DNA of 64,000 nt from Amoebophrya sp. A120 (taxonomy: Eukaryota > Sar > Dinophyceae > Syndiniales > Amoebophryaceae): assembly GCA_905178155.1 (NCBI GenBank), contig CAJINV010000016.1:372001-436000 (forward strand). The letters run 5' to 3'. The notes below the pieces were generated by a model, which did not search any database, was not told the origin of the DNA, and saw only the letters and a list, made by a program, of their open reading frames with translations. The stretch's first letter is position 1. Each line of letters starts with the position of its first letter. Below are positions 1 through 9,818 of this stretch, piece by piece. A program made the translations under genes and the position numbers.

Positions 1-192
1 TTGGCCGAAGAGGTTCAGCTTCTGTTCTTGCCGGGCCGATACGAAATGGAACAGGGGCGGGGTGACCTCCTGGTGGTTCTTCTGGAGGAGCAGGATTGTT
101 TCAGCAAGCAGGTTCAGAAGGAAGAAATTCTTGTTGTACATCTTTAGACCCACGCGGCCGGGGAGCAACGAATCTTTTCTACGATCAAACAT
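1..192 (-). CDS. Partial gene running off the left edge
   Basis: Sixty-four codons are open from an ATG at 192-190 to the first base of the window, so the frame continues beyond it. The start of the peptide is basic (MFDRRKDSLLPGRVGLK) and is followed by a hydrophobic, Leu-rich stretch (FFLLNLLAETILLL) and a Gln/Glu-rich segment. There is no introner in the visible part. It has the same orientation as every other gene here. I do not recognise the family and there is too little sequence to assign one; the start could also be spliced from further upstream. Confidence 0.45.
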   Translation of the reverse strand, partial: MFDRRKDSLLPGRVGLKMYNKNFFLLNLLAETILLLQKNHQEVTPPLFHFVSARQEQKLNLFGQ

Positions 193-1384
193 AGAGCAGA
201 GGATAAATGAAAATGGCGCGACTAGTTGTAGATAAAGATGACGAAACTAAATACATAAAAACTGGCGTGAGATTGTGCGCAACCGCTACCTCAATAATCG
301 ACGATGGATATAGATACTTACCTCGTCCACCACAAATGAATATAGATACCCGGCAATGTCAAACATCAACAGATACGATTTATCGTCCCACTAGATCATG
401 AGCAATCGATATTATCGGGGCGAGGTAGATACCAACGACAAGATTGAGCAGATCGGTGTTTGGATTCGAGGGAGTGTGCTATGGTGCGACGAAAACGAAT
501 GTACGGAGGTGCAAGGACTGACTTTCCCTTTCACCTCCAAAATCGGAGTGAGGAGAGACTCCTTAACCTTATCTTCATGTCCCAATCTTTATGAAACGAC
601 GATGATCTTCTACAACGAGAGCGACCACAAGTTCCATGAACCCCATCTAGATCTACTCAACCACCAAATCAATATTTAGCGAGATCTATTGCAGTAGCAA
701 ACGAGTGGTCACGGATACGATTGGGTATAACATTTTGCACCCGAAAGAGCTATTTTAAGACGAATTACCCACGACGAGGAACAAAAACCGGGCAGCTCTG
801 TACGGCGTGTCATCATCTCTCCTCTGGCTTCTACTGGAGCAGAGGCAGCTCATGTGGTATTGTAAGTACCCACAACTGACATTCATGTAGTTTCTTGCTT
901 TCATCCTTTATTTCCTGTTGTTCGTTCGAAGTTGCAATGTTGTTCGATGTTCTAAAAGCCACTGGTTTGCAAGTTGTTCTTTGTTCGCTGCTGTCACCAA
1001 TTGTCGAGTTGTCACATGATGATTTCCTGTCGACGAGTTGTCATGCTCTTATCTGCCTAGCACGAAACATTACCTGCTTTGATGCGCCCCCATCGCGCAT
1101 AATGTTGTAGAAGCGGGCGTAACTACTACACTCTTGGTCATTCATGATCTCTGTTCTTTCCCCAGTAGCATCAATCATCATGCGCGCAATTCAGTAAAAT
1201 AAAATGAAAATCACTTCGTTCGTTGCTTTCAAGAAGAGGGAGGTGGCTATCCGGAAAATTGATGTGCAATTAGATGAAAAAATAGCTTCCACGTCGGCGG
1301 GACGAAATGTTATATGTAGCTAGCATCATTTTCATCGCCCGGTGTAAATTCACCAGAAGAGTAGACGAGAATATTAGACTTCAC
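193..1384. other. Intergenic, no supported gene
   Basis: About 1.2 kb between the start of the edge gene and the stop codon of the Hsp70 gene. Two overlapping plus-strand ATG frames (207-401 and 398-679) have no recognisable domain and run against the orientation of all neighbours. No introner, tRNA or repeat array was seen. Confidence 0.6.
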
Positions 1385-4300
1385 TCAGTGCGTATCAACT
1401 CCAAAAATGTCTGGGTCTGGAAGATTGCCACGTTTGTCATGCAGGTTTTCTATGGCCCATAAAGTTTAGAATGCAGCACCTAGCATGACAAATTCTGTGA
1501 GATCTCTATCATGCCTATCATGCATGAGAAATTGCCTCTCAACTTGGTAAAAAAGGGCGGCTGTTGGTAATCACGCAACACAGATTTTTTGCACGATTCA
1601 GATTTAGCATGACAAGTTGCAACCTTCCAGACCCAGACATATTTGCATTTCATAGTGCGTCACGTTTTCCACCGTTAAGCTCCCCTTTCCGTCCACACTG
1701 AACATGAGGTCAATGTGGTGGTGCGATGTTTCTTCGATAGAGACGGTGGTGAGAGGCGTCCCGTCGGCGGCCACCACTTCAATGTTGAAGGAACCTGATA
1801 TACAATATTTTCTAGGTAGGTGAGGTTCACCATAGTCTCGATCCACGCAACATCACACCAGTGAAGACCTTGTGATGGGCCGCCGTCGTCCATGCAAAAA
1901 TTCAACGATTCGGAATAAGTATAATCAGGTGATGTTCTTTGTCATGCAACAAACATGAAATGCAGCTATGGTACCTGGTGCGCATGCGAAGCTCTCCTTC
2001 TGGCTGACGGGCACCGGAACGCCCTTGTGCAAAACTGGGAAAAATGACTTTGCGTTCCCCTTCTTCACGGAAATGCCGACGGCTTGAGACAGAGCGCTAC
2101 CCTCCATGGCGATACCTGTTCCGTAGAAGTTGTATGGTGGTAGTTTTATTATTTTGATGTCACATCTTTAGAAAATTTGTCATGCGAAAGTCACATTGAC
2201 ATTGCCAGCATGTCAAGCGAAATTCACATCGCAAGCATGTTTTGTCTTGCATAAAAGTCCCTGCTCTACAATAATTGTCCGAAAATTTACCTGGCGTATC
2301 GTCGTCGTCGGCTGGCTCGACATTTCCTTTCAGCTCTGCAGAAACCACCAACTCCCCCTCGTCCGTTGCTCCCATGTTGAGCAATACGTCCGCTTGTATT
2401 GCCGCGCCCATCGCGACCACCTCCTCGGCAAGCAAATCGGTCTCGCCCTTGAGCTATCAAATGCAAAAGTGTCTGGTGTTTTGTCTGGAAACAAGACCTT
2501 GGTACAGCACGGGGAAGAGAACGACTTGAACTTTTTGAAGAAAGAAAAGAAAAGAGAACTACGTGGATGCACTATGTAGAGAGAGATTAAAACATGCTAT
2601 TATGTCCACCGGTGGAACTAACTACTGCTACTTATACCGGGTCTGGAGCAAAGCACCTTGTCATGCTAAATCTGAATCATGTGAAAATCTGTGTTGCATG
2701 ATTACCAAAAGCTGTCCACTTTTGACCTAGTCGAGAGGTGGTTTCTCATGCAGGATAGGCATGATAGAACTCTCACAGAATCTGTCATGCTATGTCCTAC
2801 ATACCAGATCTCATGTGTCATGGAAAACCTGCATGACATGTCTGGCACTCTTCCAGACCCAGACACTTTTGCAGTTGATATGAGCTCCTTCGCTTTGCTG
2901 GCGCTGAAGGCCTCGGCAATCGTTTGGCTCACAACGGGGATGTTGCACCCGCCCCCGATGCACAAATACTCGTTGATCTTTGTTGAGGACGAAGTTGTAC
3001 TTGCGGCGACCTTCTCTTGCACTTCCTCGAGCATCTCCTTCAGTTGGTCAATAACGTTCTTCTCCTCGTCTTCCTTCTTCAGCATCTCCTCAAATTGCTC
3101 CCTGGTCACTTGTATGCATTGCAAATATCGATCTGGGGCTGGAATAAACTTGTGATGCGGAACGCGAAAGATTGGAACTGCGCTTGTGGGTGCAGACAAG
3201 CATGATAAGTTCTGAGAACGGCTGCTCGTCATGCGTATCCCGCATGACAAGCTGCGCTTTCGCATGACAAGAGAGTTCTCACCGCGTCTGTTGATGTCGG
3301 TCATGCAATGCAGATTTTCCACGACACACCCATGCAAGATAAGCATTGTAAGTTCAACCTTTCGAGACCCAGAAGATCGATATATTTGCAATGCATAACT
3401 TGCGTGAAGAAGTCCACATCGCCCAGCAATGCTTCCACCTCAATGGTGGCCCGCTTCGACACCGTGAGGGCCTTCTTCGCCTTTTCACAGGCTTCCTTGA
3501 GTCGCAGCATCGCTCGCTCCTCCTTCTTCAGCTGCAGGGCCGCCTTCGGGTCTTTCCTCTTCAAATCCTTGACGCAGTAGTCAAAGAGCGTTTCGTCCAT
3601 CAGCTTGCAGCATCAACTGCAAATATGTCTGGGTCTGGAAGAATGAAAGTTTGTCATGCAGCTTGCCTCGCGTGACTCTTGAATCTGTCATGCATGAGCA
3701 GGAAAGCAGCAGTCTCTTACTTGTCATGCAAAAACGGAGTTTGTCATGCGGGAAGCGAAACACATAGGAGCTCAGAAACTTGTCATGCGTGGCTGCGTAA
3801 GAACGCAGTGCGCCCACCGTGCACAAACTAGCATCACAAGTTGTTTCCAGACCCAGACATATTTGCAGTTCATATGCAGCCGAGGGACCCGGACCCCACC
3901 GAGGTCACCGGTCGGAAAATGCCGGAGTTTTATCCTGTGCAAAAGTATCGCACTCGTAGTAATTGCAGTCATGCAGTACAAATCTCTCTCTTAAGGCAAA
4001 TCAGCATTACAAATTTTATTTTTCATGCTGAGGAGATTTGAAATGCATTTATACGAGTACGATACTTCTTTTGCAATTCATAAGTTTTTGTTCACCGTGA
4101 AAACCGAGCAATCGATATCCTGAGGAAAAACGTCCCCACCCTCCAATACTTGTCATGCAAATCCGCAAGCCTAGAATGTCTCTCATGTGTAGCCCTATGA
4201 GAGCCATTAGCTAAAAATGCTATCTGGGAGTTTGTCATGCTAGAATCCGAATCAGCTAGTCAATTCGTCATGCGGTTATTTCACTAGGTAAACAGGATTA

Positions 4301-7063
4301 CACTGCGAGCCAGAACTTGTCATGCTCGACAGCCAAAACTTGTGGATGTGTGTAGCAGATTCCCCATCTTGACTATGAGGCGAGCAGGACGGTTTTACAT
4401 AGGATAATCGAAGGTAGACGCGCCGAGATCCACAACGGCCACTATCCTGAGTAAAAACGTCCCCACGACCCCATAGTTGTCATGCAGATGTGCGACTACA
4501 GGAAGATTTGTAATGCGCATCTCCATGAGAGGCATTTTCAATCGCGTTTTGGGATTTGTAATGCTGTAAACGGGATGAGCAGATGGATTTGTGATGCCGC
4601 TGCACTGGCTAAACTGCACTACACTACGGACTGCAACTTGTGATGCGTGACTCCCAAAACTCCTAGGTTTGTGTTGCAAAATCCCCATCCCGACTCTCAT
4701 GTGGGGACGTTTTTGAACGGGATAGCGACGGTTTTTTCCTCATCCTTGACCGCCGCCAGACCGTTCCCGCCCGCCGTTGCGGCTGATCCTTGCTGTGCTG
4801 CCTGTATCCTGGGGAAATAAGACGTCCCCAGTAGCTGCATCGTCCCACATTTTTTGTAGATGCAAATTATAATATCCATGAGAAGCAATTTCGCAGTCAT
4901 GCTCGTGGTCGAATTTTTTGTCGTGTTCGTGTAAAATACTATCAGGAGAAAAAAATCGGTTTGATGTGATGAAGATGCGCCTGCACTAGCGAAACACGAT
5001 CAAAATACTCTCCGAGTCCAAGCGGCTTGAATGACCACTCGAAGAGTATTTTTTGACAGGCTTCATTTTGCCTGGCAGTGCTCCCGTACTAGTTCTTCGT
5101 CTTGAAGACTTTATGACTATGACTACTGGGGAGGACCACCACGTGGTCGTTTTTTTTACGCGGGATAGAAGCTGCTCCACTCACGCTGCTGACATTGGGT
5201 GCTGCCATGCCCGGAATCAAGCGGTGGGCGAGGTAGGCCGGGGTGACGTCCAAGCCGTGGGCGATGAGCGCTGCGCACGGTTCCTTCAGTAGTCGCATCA
5301 CCTTCAACTGCGTCGCGCTGTTCTCGTGGCCCCAGTTCGGGCAGGACTCGCAGCAGGCCTTGAGCAACTCCGCCTTCTCGTCCGAATAGTGGGATGGCAC
5401 GGTCAAGACGCAGTGCGTGACTTTATGGAAGTGTCAGGATCGAAATCGTCAAAGTTGAAATAGTTTGTAAAAAGCGACTCTATTGCAGGGGATGCAAGGA
5501 AGGCGGATTATAGTCCAGGTAAGGGTCAAGTATTGGGCTGCTGACTAGCATGGCAGAAGGCAGCGCTTTTGCTCTAAACCGCATGACAGATTCGCTTCTA
5601 GGACGGGGAAAATTTGTCATGCGCCGACTACAAACTGTGGGTCTAACTGGCAACGATTTTGCGCATCACAAATTTTTCGACTTTGTCAATTTCGATTCTG
5701 ACACTTCCTTAGACTTCCTCCCCGAGGTACAGGCTCGCGGTCTCCCGGACTTTGGCGAAGTATGAACTGTAAAAGTATCGCACTCTATGTATTGCAATCA
5801 TGCATTACAACTCTTTTTCTTAAAATAAATCAGCATTACAAATTTTCTTTCTCATGCTGAGGAAATTTGTAATGCATTTATACGAGTACGATACTTTTCC
5901 CCAGGATACGAAGACGAGAGAGGCGATGTCTTCGAGGGGAACCGACGCCTCTTCCCACGCGAATTTGATGGCACAGGATTTGCTGGAAGAGGAGGCCTCG
6001 ACGATCTGGGTTTTTGAAAAATGTGGAGACGTACACGTAGGTATTTATAATCAAAATGGCTTTTATTGATGATGTAGTCGTGCAGTCATGATTCTGTATA
6101 AAGAAATACATCCATTCTGTGGTGGCGTTCAAGTTGGTCCAGCACCTCTACTTGCATGCAAGCCAAGAAGTACTAGACAAGTTCAAGAGGTGTCACGATC
6201 ATGCCGAATAAAGCGGAGAAGCTGCAATGGCTCACATTTAATAGTACTTACCTCAAGATGCTTCAACGCTTTGCTTTCTGCGATGTCTTCTTGGGTAATC
6301 TCGTCGTCGAACGGCTGGCCCAGCAGCTTCTTGAAGTCCCGCACCGTACCTTTGTTTGTTGTTGTTCCACCGTGTAAGTAAAAAACGTAGTTGTGCTTGC
6401 GCTGGCGCTTGATAGATGACAAGACATGGAGATCATGCAGCAAGGAAGATTTAACGTGGAGAGGATAACATGTGTCTGTATCTATCCCCACGACCACCTG
6501 GTCAACATGCAACGATGCAAAAATTCATCATCAAATCACGATGATGAGGTTTAGTTCTTCTGCAGCTACACAATATATTTATAGCTAGTACCTGGTAAAT
6601 TTCTCTCCTTCTGATTGTAAGCCGCATCCCCGACGGTGATTGTGCTACTGCCATCCGCTGCTTTGACGTAAGAAACGCAGACGTTTGTGCTTCGGTTTCC
6701 CATTTCGTTGGGGATCACTTCCTATCAAATGTAAAAATGTCTGGGTCTGGAAGAATGGAAGGCTTGTCATGCTTGTCTGGCATAACCCATGATGCTTCTA
6801 ATGGATGACCCAGCATCACAGATTTTTGGAAAGCTTCCTGATGCCATTTCCGCATGACACATGCCCTCCTCGCGTAGCACAAATGTGGCTCCTCTTGTTG
6901 GTCATGCAATACAGATTTTTTTAGAGTCCAAAGTTAGCATCACAAGTTCCAACTTTCCAGACCCAGACATTTTTACATTTGATACTTCCGTCTGACCGTT
7001 CTTCGACATGGCCACGACGCACGTGGTCGCGCCAAAATCGATACCGATACCGTAAGTCGACAT
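1385..7063 (-). CDS. HSPA14: Atypical Hsp70, HSPA14/Ssz1-like
   Basis: Reconstructed protein of 583 residues. Segments: 7063-6985, 6717-6592, 6349-6252, 6005-5909, 5755-5712, 5418-5171, 4796-4725, 4437-4407, 4110-4083, 3925-3875, 3605-3398, 3107-2881, 2449-2291, 2115-1975, 1794-1655, 1387-1385 (1,752 nt). The Hsp70 ATPase domain is clear: phosphate-1 motif GIDFGATT near residue 6, VRDFKKLLGQPFDDE, AKVRETASLYLGEEV, EPCAALIAHGLD, phosphate-2 DLGASTFD near 257 and adenosine motif GGGCNIP near 411. A beta-type substrate domain follows (PVLHKGVPVPVSQKESFACAPG, then GKGSLTV) and the protein stops there, with no alpha-helical lid. That truncation, plus the changed phosphate loops, matches HSPA14/Ssz1, the Hsp70-like partner of the ribosome-associated complex, rather than a canonical folding chaperone. 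It is interrupted by 11 introners and 4 GT-AG introns; the stop is a TGA directly after the last introner. The Hsp70 assignment is secure, the subfamily less so. Confidence 0.85.
1393..1654. mobile_element. Introner, family A
   Basis: TIR TGTCTGGGTCTGGAAG at both ends; 262 bp. TSD GTGCG at 1388-1392 and 1655-1659. Excision joins the last Hsp70 codons directly to a TGA stop. Confidence 0.9.
1795..1974 (-). other. GT-AG intron of the Hsp70 gene
   Basis: Donor GTACCA at 1974, acceptor ATATCAG ending at 1795, 180 nt, joining CAPG to SFNIEV. It contains one TTTGTCATGC motif like the introners but has no TIR or TSD. Confidence 0.75.
2116..2290 (-). other. GT-AG intron of the Hsp70 gene
   Basis: Donor GTAAAT at 2290, acceptor GGAACAG ending at 2116, 175 nt. 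It splits the linker between the ATPase and substrate domains. It also carries a TTTGTCATGC motif. Confidence 0.75.
2455..2880. mobile_element. Introner, family A, enlarged by an insert
   Basis: 426 bp, TSD TGAGC at 2450-2454 and 2881-2885. The left TIR is split: about 164 bp (2477-2640) sits between two GTCTGG copies (2471-2476 and 2641-2646). Excision still joins AKEL to KGETDLL in frame. Confidence 0.8.
3113..3397. mobile_element. Introner, family A variant
   Basis: 285 bp, TSD ACTTG at 3108-3112 and 3398-3402. Both TIRs carry an extra ATCGAT block ahead of the (T)CTGG core. Confidence 0.85.
3611..3874. mobile_element. Introner, family A
   Basis: 264 bp, TSD TGCAG at 3606-3610 and 3875-3879. 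The left end reads CATC in place of TATC. Confidence 0.88.
3931..4082. mobile_element. Introner, family B
   Basis: 152 bp, TIR core AAAAGTATCG(C/T)ACTCG, TSD AGTTT at 3926-3930 and 4083-4087. The TATCCTGTGC end lies on the left, opposite to the copy at 5761. Confidence 0.88.
4116..4406. mobile_element. Introner, family D
   Basis: 291 bp, left TIR TATCCTGAGGAAAAACGTCC, degenerate right TIR, TSD ATCGA at 4111-4115 and 4407-4411. Confidence 0.85.
4443..4724. mobile_element. Introner, family D
   Basis: 282 bp, TIR TATCCTGAGTAAAAACGTCC, TSD GCCAC at 4438-4442 and GCGAC at 4725-4729 (one mismatch). Excision restores KTVAVVDLGAS, the Hsp70 phosphate-2 strand. Confidence 0.87.
4802..5170. mobile_element. 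Introner, diverged family D-like
   Basis: 369 bp, the longest D copy. Its ends (TATCCTGGGGAAATAAGACG and CGTTTTTTTTACGCGGGATA) match D only loosely. The TSD GCTGC (4797-4801 and 5171-5175) lies three bases outside the TATCC/GGATA ends, so this copy may be old or its boundary misjudged. Removal keeps the frame. Confidence 0.7.
5424..5711. mobile_element. Introner, family J (single copy here)
   Basis: 288 bp, imperfect TIR GGAAGTGTCAGGATCGAAA, TSD GACTT at 5419-5423 and 5712-5716. Excision restores YLGEEVTHCVLTVP, the expected Hsp70 strand. Confidence 0.85.
5761..5908. mobile_element. Introner, family B
   Basis: 148 bp, TSD CGAAG at 5756-5760 and 5909-5913. Excision with one TSD copy gives DIASLVFAKVRETA, which aligns without gap to the Hsp70 family EISSMVLTKMKETA segment. 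Confidence 0.92.
6006..6251 (-). other. GT-AG intron of the Hsp70 gene
   Basis: Donor GTAAGT at 6251, acceptor AACCCAG ending at 6006, 246 nt, joining KALKHLE to IVEASS. Confidence 0.8.
6350..6591 (-). other. GT-AG intron of the Hsp70 gene
   Basis: Donor GTACTAG at 6591, acceptor ACAAAG ending at 6350, 242 nt, joining KERNLPG to TVRDFKKL. Confidence 0.78.
6723..6984. mobile_element. Introner, family A
   Basis: 262 bp, TSD CTTCC at 6718-6722 and 6985-6989. On the coding strand this copy could also be read as GTATC...GATAG; that would add one codon compared with exact excision. Confidence 0.9.
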
Positions 7064-8368
7064 TTTTGTCCAGTACTGAAATAAGTAATCGCTACAACTT
7101 GGGACGAAAGCCACAAAAAAATTCACTGGCGTAGCGCTTTTGCTGCAGCTGCAAGATGAATAAATACAGTTTGAATAAATGCAAGGGTTCGCTATGTTGT
7201 ACCAAAAATCGATGTTAGTTTATTCTCCGCAGCTGAATAAACGAAATTGTACGTGTTCTTAGTGGCCGCGTGCAAATGACGATCGAACGGGAAAAAGTAG
7301 GTGTAGTAAGTGGTGAATTTATAGCTAAAAAAAGAAACTTCGTCCTCTCCTGCGAAGTTTCAAGCACCTACGTGAGCCTGTTTTAATGTGGTTGATCGGA
7401 AAATTCAGAGATGAAGTTCTTTGCCACTGCAAATGCCTCGACGGCCATGCGTGCAAACAAATTTCTTAATGCTGTACTCACAGAAAGCTGAAAGATCCTA
7501 CGCTGGCTTCGCTTTCTTCCGAATCCGAAAAAAGATCCTCCTCCAGTTGTAAAAGATCCATCCAAGCGCAAATTCCTTGCAATAATTCTTGTTCCAAAGA
7601 TATCATGATCATAACCGCGCGGAAGATCTACTACGTTTTGAACTTCAGGATTATTTTTGTCGCTTTCTTTGATCTTTTTCCACTTCAAGTTTACATTTAC
7701 TTGTCGTCTACTGCATCTTTCTTGCAGTTTATTGCACCAAGAACTCAAGACTGAACAACCTCGCACACCAGATCGATTTTCATTTGAGTTTTTCGTTTTG
7801 CTCCTCGCGCGAAAAGATACTGCAGCTTCGTATACTTTTGAAAAATCACAACTGTTGTACTTACAACTTATGGGGTTCGGACGATGAGAGTGTTTGTTCA
7901 AGTAGGTAGTGCTGGGGATCGCCTGTTACAAAAAACTACAGCAATTCAAATAATTCCTAAATAGGAAACAAGTTCCTAAGCGATGGACTGGTCTTCATTT
8001 CCTGTAGTCATGCGACGGAAGTTGTACTTGATGCAGGAAAAAATTTCTCTCTACAGGCTCTTGAGCGCAATCAACCTCTATGTATTCATCCTAGGTGCAG
8101 AGTCATTCACATAATGAAAAGCAAACTCGAGAAAACCGAAAAAATAAGGGCATCGAAATACGGGTCGGGGTGCGGGAGGGAGAGACAACGCAGTCAGGCG
8201 GACCTACTTTCATGATCCCGGCTCCACCTATAGTGGGTCCTTTTAGTTTTACATGCATGGAGCAGGTACTGCTACACGCCTAACTTTTAAAAATGAAACA
8301 AAATGCCTCATCTTCTTCTATACCGGATTGGGAATAGCGAGTCAAAAGAACAAGTAAAGCAGTTGAGA
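7064..8368. other. Intergenic, no supported gene
   Basis: 1.3 kb between the Hsp70 start and the stop of the next gene. The long minus-strand frame 7383-7901 has only a TTG start and no recognisable domain. No introner lies here. Confidence 0.6.
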
Positions 8369-9818
8369 TCAGTAAAACCCCCCTTTTCCCATGCCCTGCC
8401 CTTTCCCGGACTTGCCGATGGTTTGCGCATACATTCCCATCTGGCGCTGCGCTCTATCCTGTGCAAAAGTATCGCACTCGTATAATTGCAATCATGCATT
8501 ACAAATTCTTTTTTTTAGGTAAATCCGCATTACAAATTTTATTTCTCATGCTGAGGGAGTTTGTCATGCATTTATACGAGCACGATACTTTTGCAGTTCA
8601 TACGCTCGCGTCTGAGCAGATTCCGGGCCTTGGTTCAGCACGTGTGCCTATGTATTGGAAATATGTCTGGGTCTGGGTGGAAAGTTGTATTAATGCCAAA
8701 AGTGAATGATTGATATGCGCACGCGCACGGCAATGCGCAGCCACGCATGACAAATTTTTTGGACTGCTATGTGATTCGTTTTGCGCATGACAGACTGCGT
8801 TTTTGCATGACAGACAAGAGGCCCTTATTTACATTTTCCACCTCCCCTCGCATTTTTCCAGAGTTTGGTTTCGCAGTCAAAGTCATGTGAGACAAGCATG
8901 ACAAACTTCTTGCACTCTTCCAGACCCAGACCTTCGATATTTGCATTTGATAATGCCCGGGAGTGCTTCGCCACCGTGGCCTGGTTTCGTGCGCTCGCCC
9001 GAACCATCGCGTTTTGCAGCTGTCCCATCGCGTTATTAATGTCGCTGGTGCCCTTGCTGTGGGTGACGCCCTTGGTGTACTGAATGTTTGCGGCAGCCTA
9101 TGGAGAGAAAAAAGTTTGTCACAGACACAGTCACAGTCACTATCTTGGAGGGTTTGCATTACAAATTTTCTCAGCATCACAAACTTTCCTTGTATTGCAG
9201 AAACACTAGGGAAATCCCTAATGAAGTTTGGCTTTGATGCATTTTTACGCATGACAAACAATTTTGTATTGCAAGAATGCGCATGAGTGATCGTGACGAA
9301 CTTTTTTTCTTTGATACTGCCTGCTCCAGCGCCAGGTCCCGCGTGATTTGTTCCCGCTGCAGGTGAATGTCGCGCGTCATCTCGTGGTAGCCACCCCACG
9401 ACCTCCGTTTGCGCTTCTCCTTTACATCTGCGTGGTGCTCGTCCCAGCGTCGGGCGTTCTCTATACCCTCGTGGTTGTACCGGGCCCACGCCTCGCGGTC
9501 CCGGTGCTGTTGCTTCTTTTTGTACAGAACCACGGCAACCACCACGCCGGCGAGTACCAGGAAAAGCAAAACATAGAACAGCACGTTATGGTCCGTGTTG
9601 CTGAATTGGAGCAACCGCTGCAGAAATTGCTCTTCCAAAGGGGTGGTTCTGGTTATCGAGTTCAATATGATTTCATCGTGTACTCCTGGAGACTTGTTTT
9701 CATAGACCCGGACCGCAGGCAATGCGTCGCTATAGTGGATGTCCACAAGCTGCTTAATAGTCGCAGAAGCTTCTTGCAGCGGAGAGGAGCTGCTGCCACG
9801 ATTGTCAAGCATTTGCAT
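8369..9818 (-). CDS. Single-pass membrane protein, unknown, ending GGFY
   Basis: Reconstructed protein of 254 residues; segments 9818-9317, 9093-8953, 8643-8603, 8449-8369 (765 nt). The ATG at 9818 is the first in frame after a stop. Residues 1-77 are polar, then one membrane segment at about 79-98 (VLFYVLLFLVLAGVVVAVVL), then a basic KKKQQHRDR stretch and a charged, possibly helical region with Gln/Asn/Ala-rich repeats. The C-terminus is Gly/Lys-rich and ends GKGGFY. The basic residues after the membrane segment suggest the long tail is cytosolic. Three introners interrupt it. The next gene upstream (11281-14645) also has one membrane segment and ends DGFY, so the two may be related or act together. 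I do not recognise either family. Confidence 0.75.
8455..8602. mobile_element. Introner, family B
   Basis: 148 bp, TSD CGCTC at 8450-8454 and 8603-8607, TATCCTGTGC end on the left. Confidence 0.9.
8649..8952. mobile_element. Introner, family A
   Basis: 304 bp, longer than most A copies. TSD GTGCC at 8644-8648 and ATGCC at 8953-8957 (one mismatch). Confidence 0.85.
9099..9316. mobile_element. Introner, family E-like
   Basis: 218 bp, TIR GAGAAAAAAGTTTGTCAC related to E. TSD CAGCC at 9094-9098 and CTGCC at 9317-9321 (one mismatch). Confidence 0.82.

Noticed and set aside
398-679. 93-codon plus-strand ATG frame
   Set aside because: No domain, opposite to all neighbours, and overlapped by another short frame; not enough to call a gene.
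7383-7901. 172-codon minus-strand frame between two genes
   Set aside because: It has only a TTG start, no recognisable motif and composition like the surrounding intergenic DNA.
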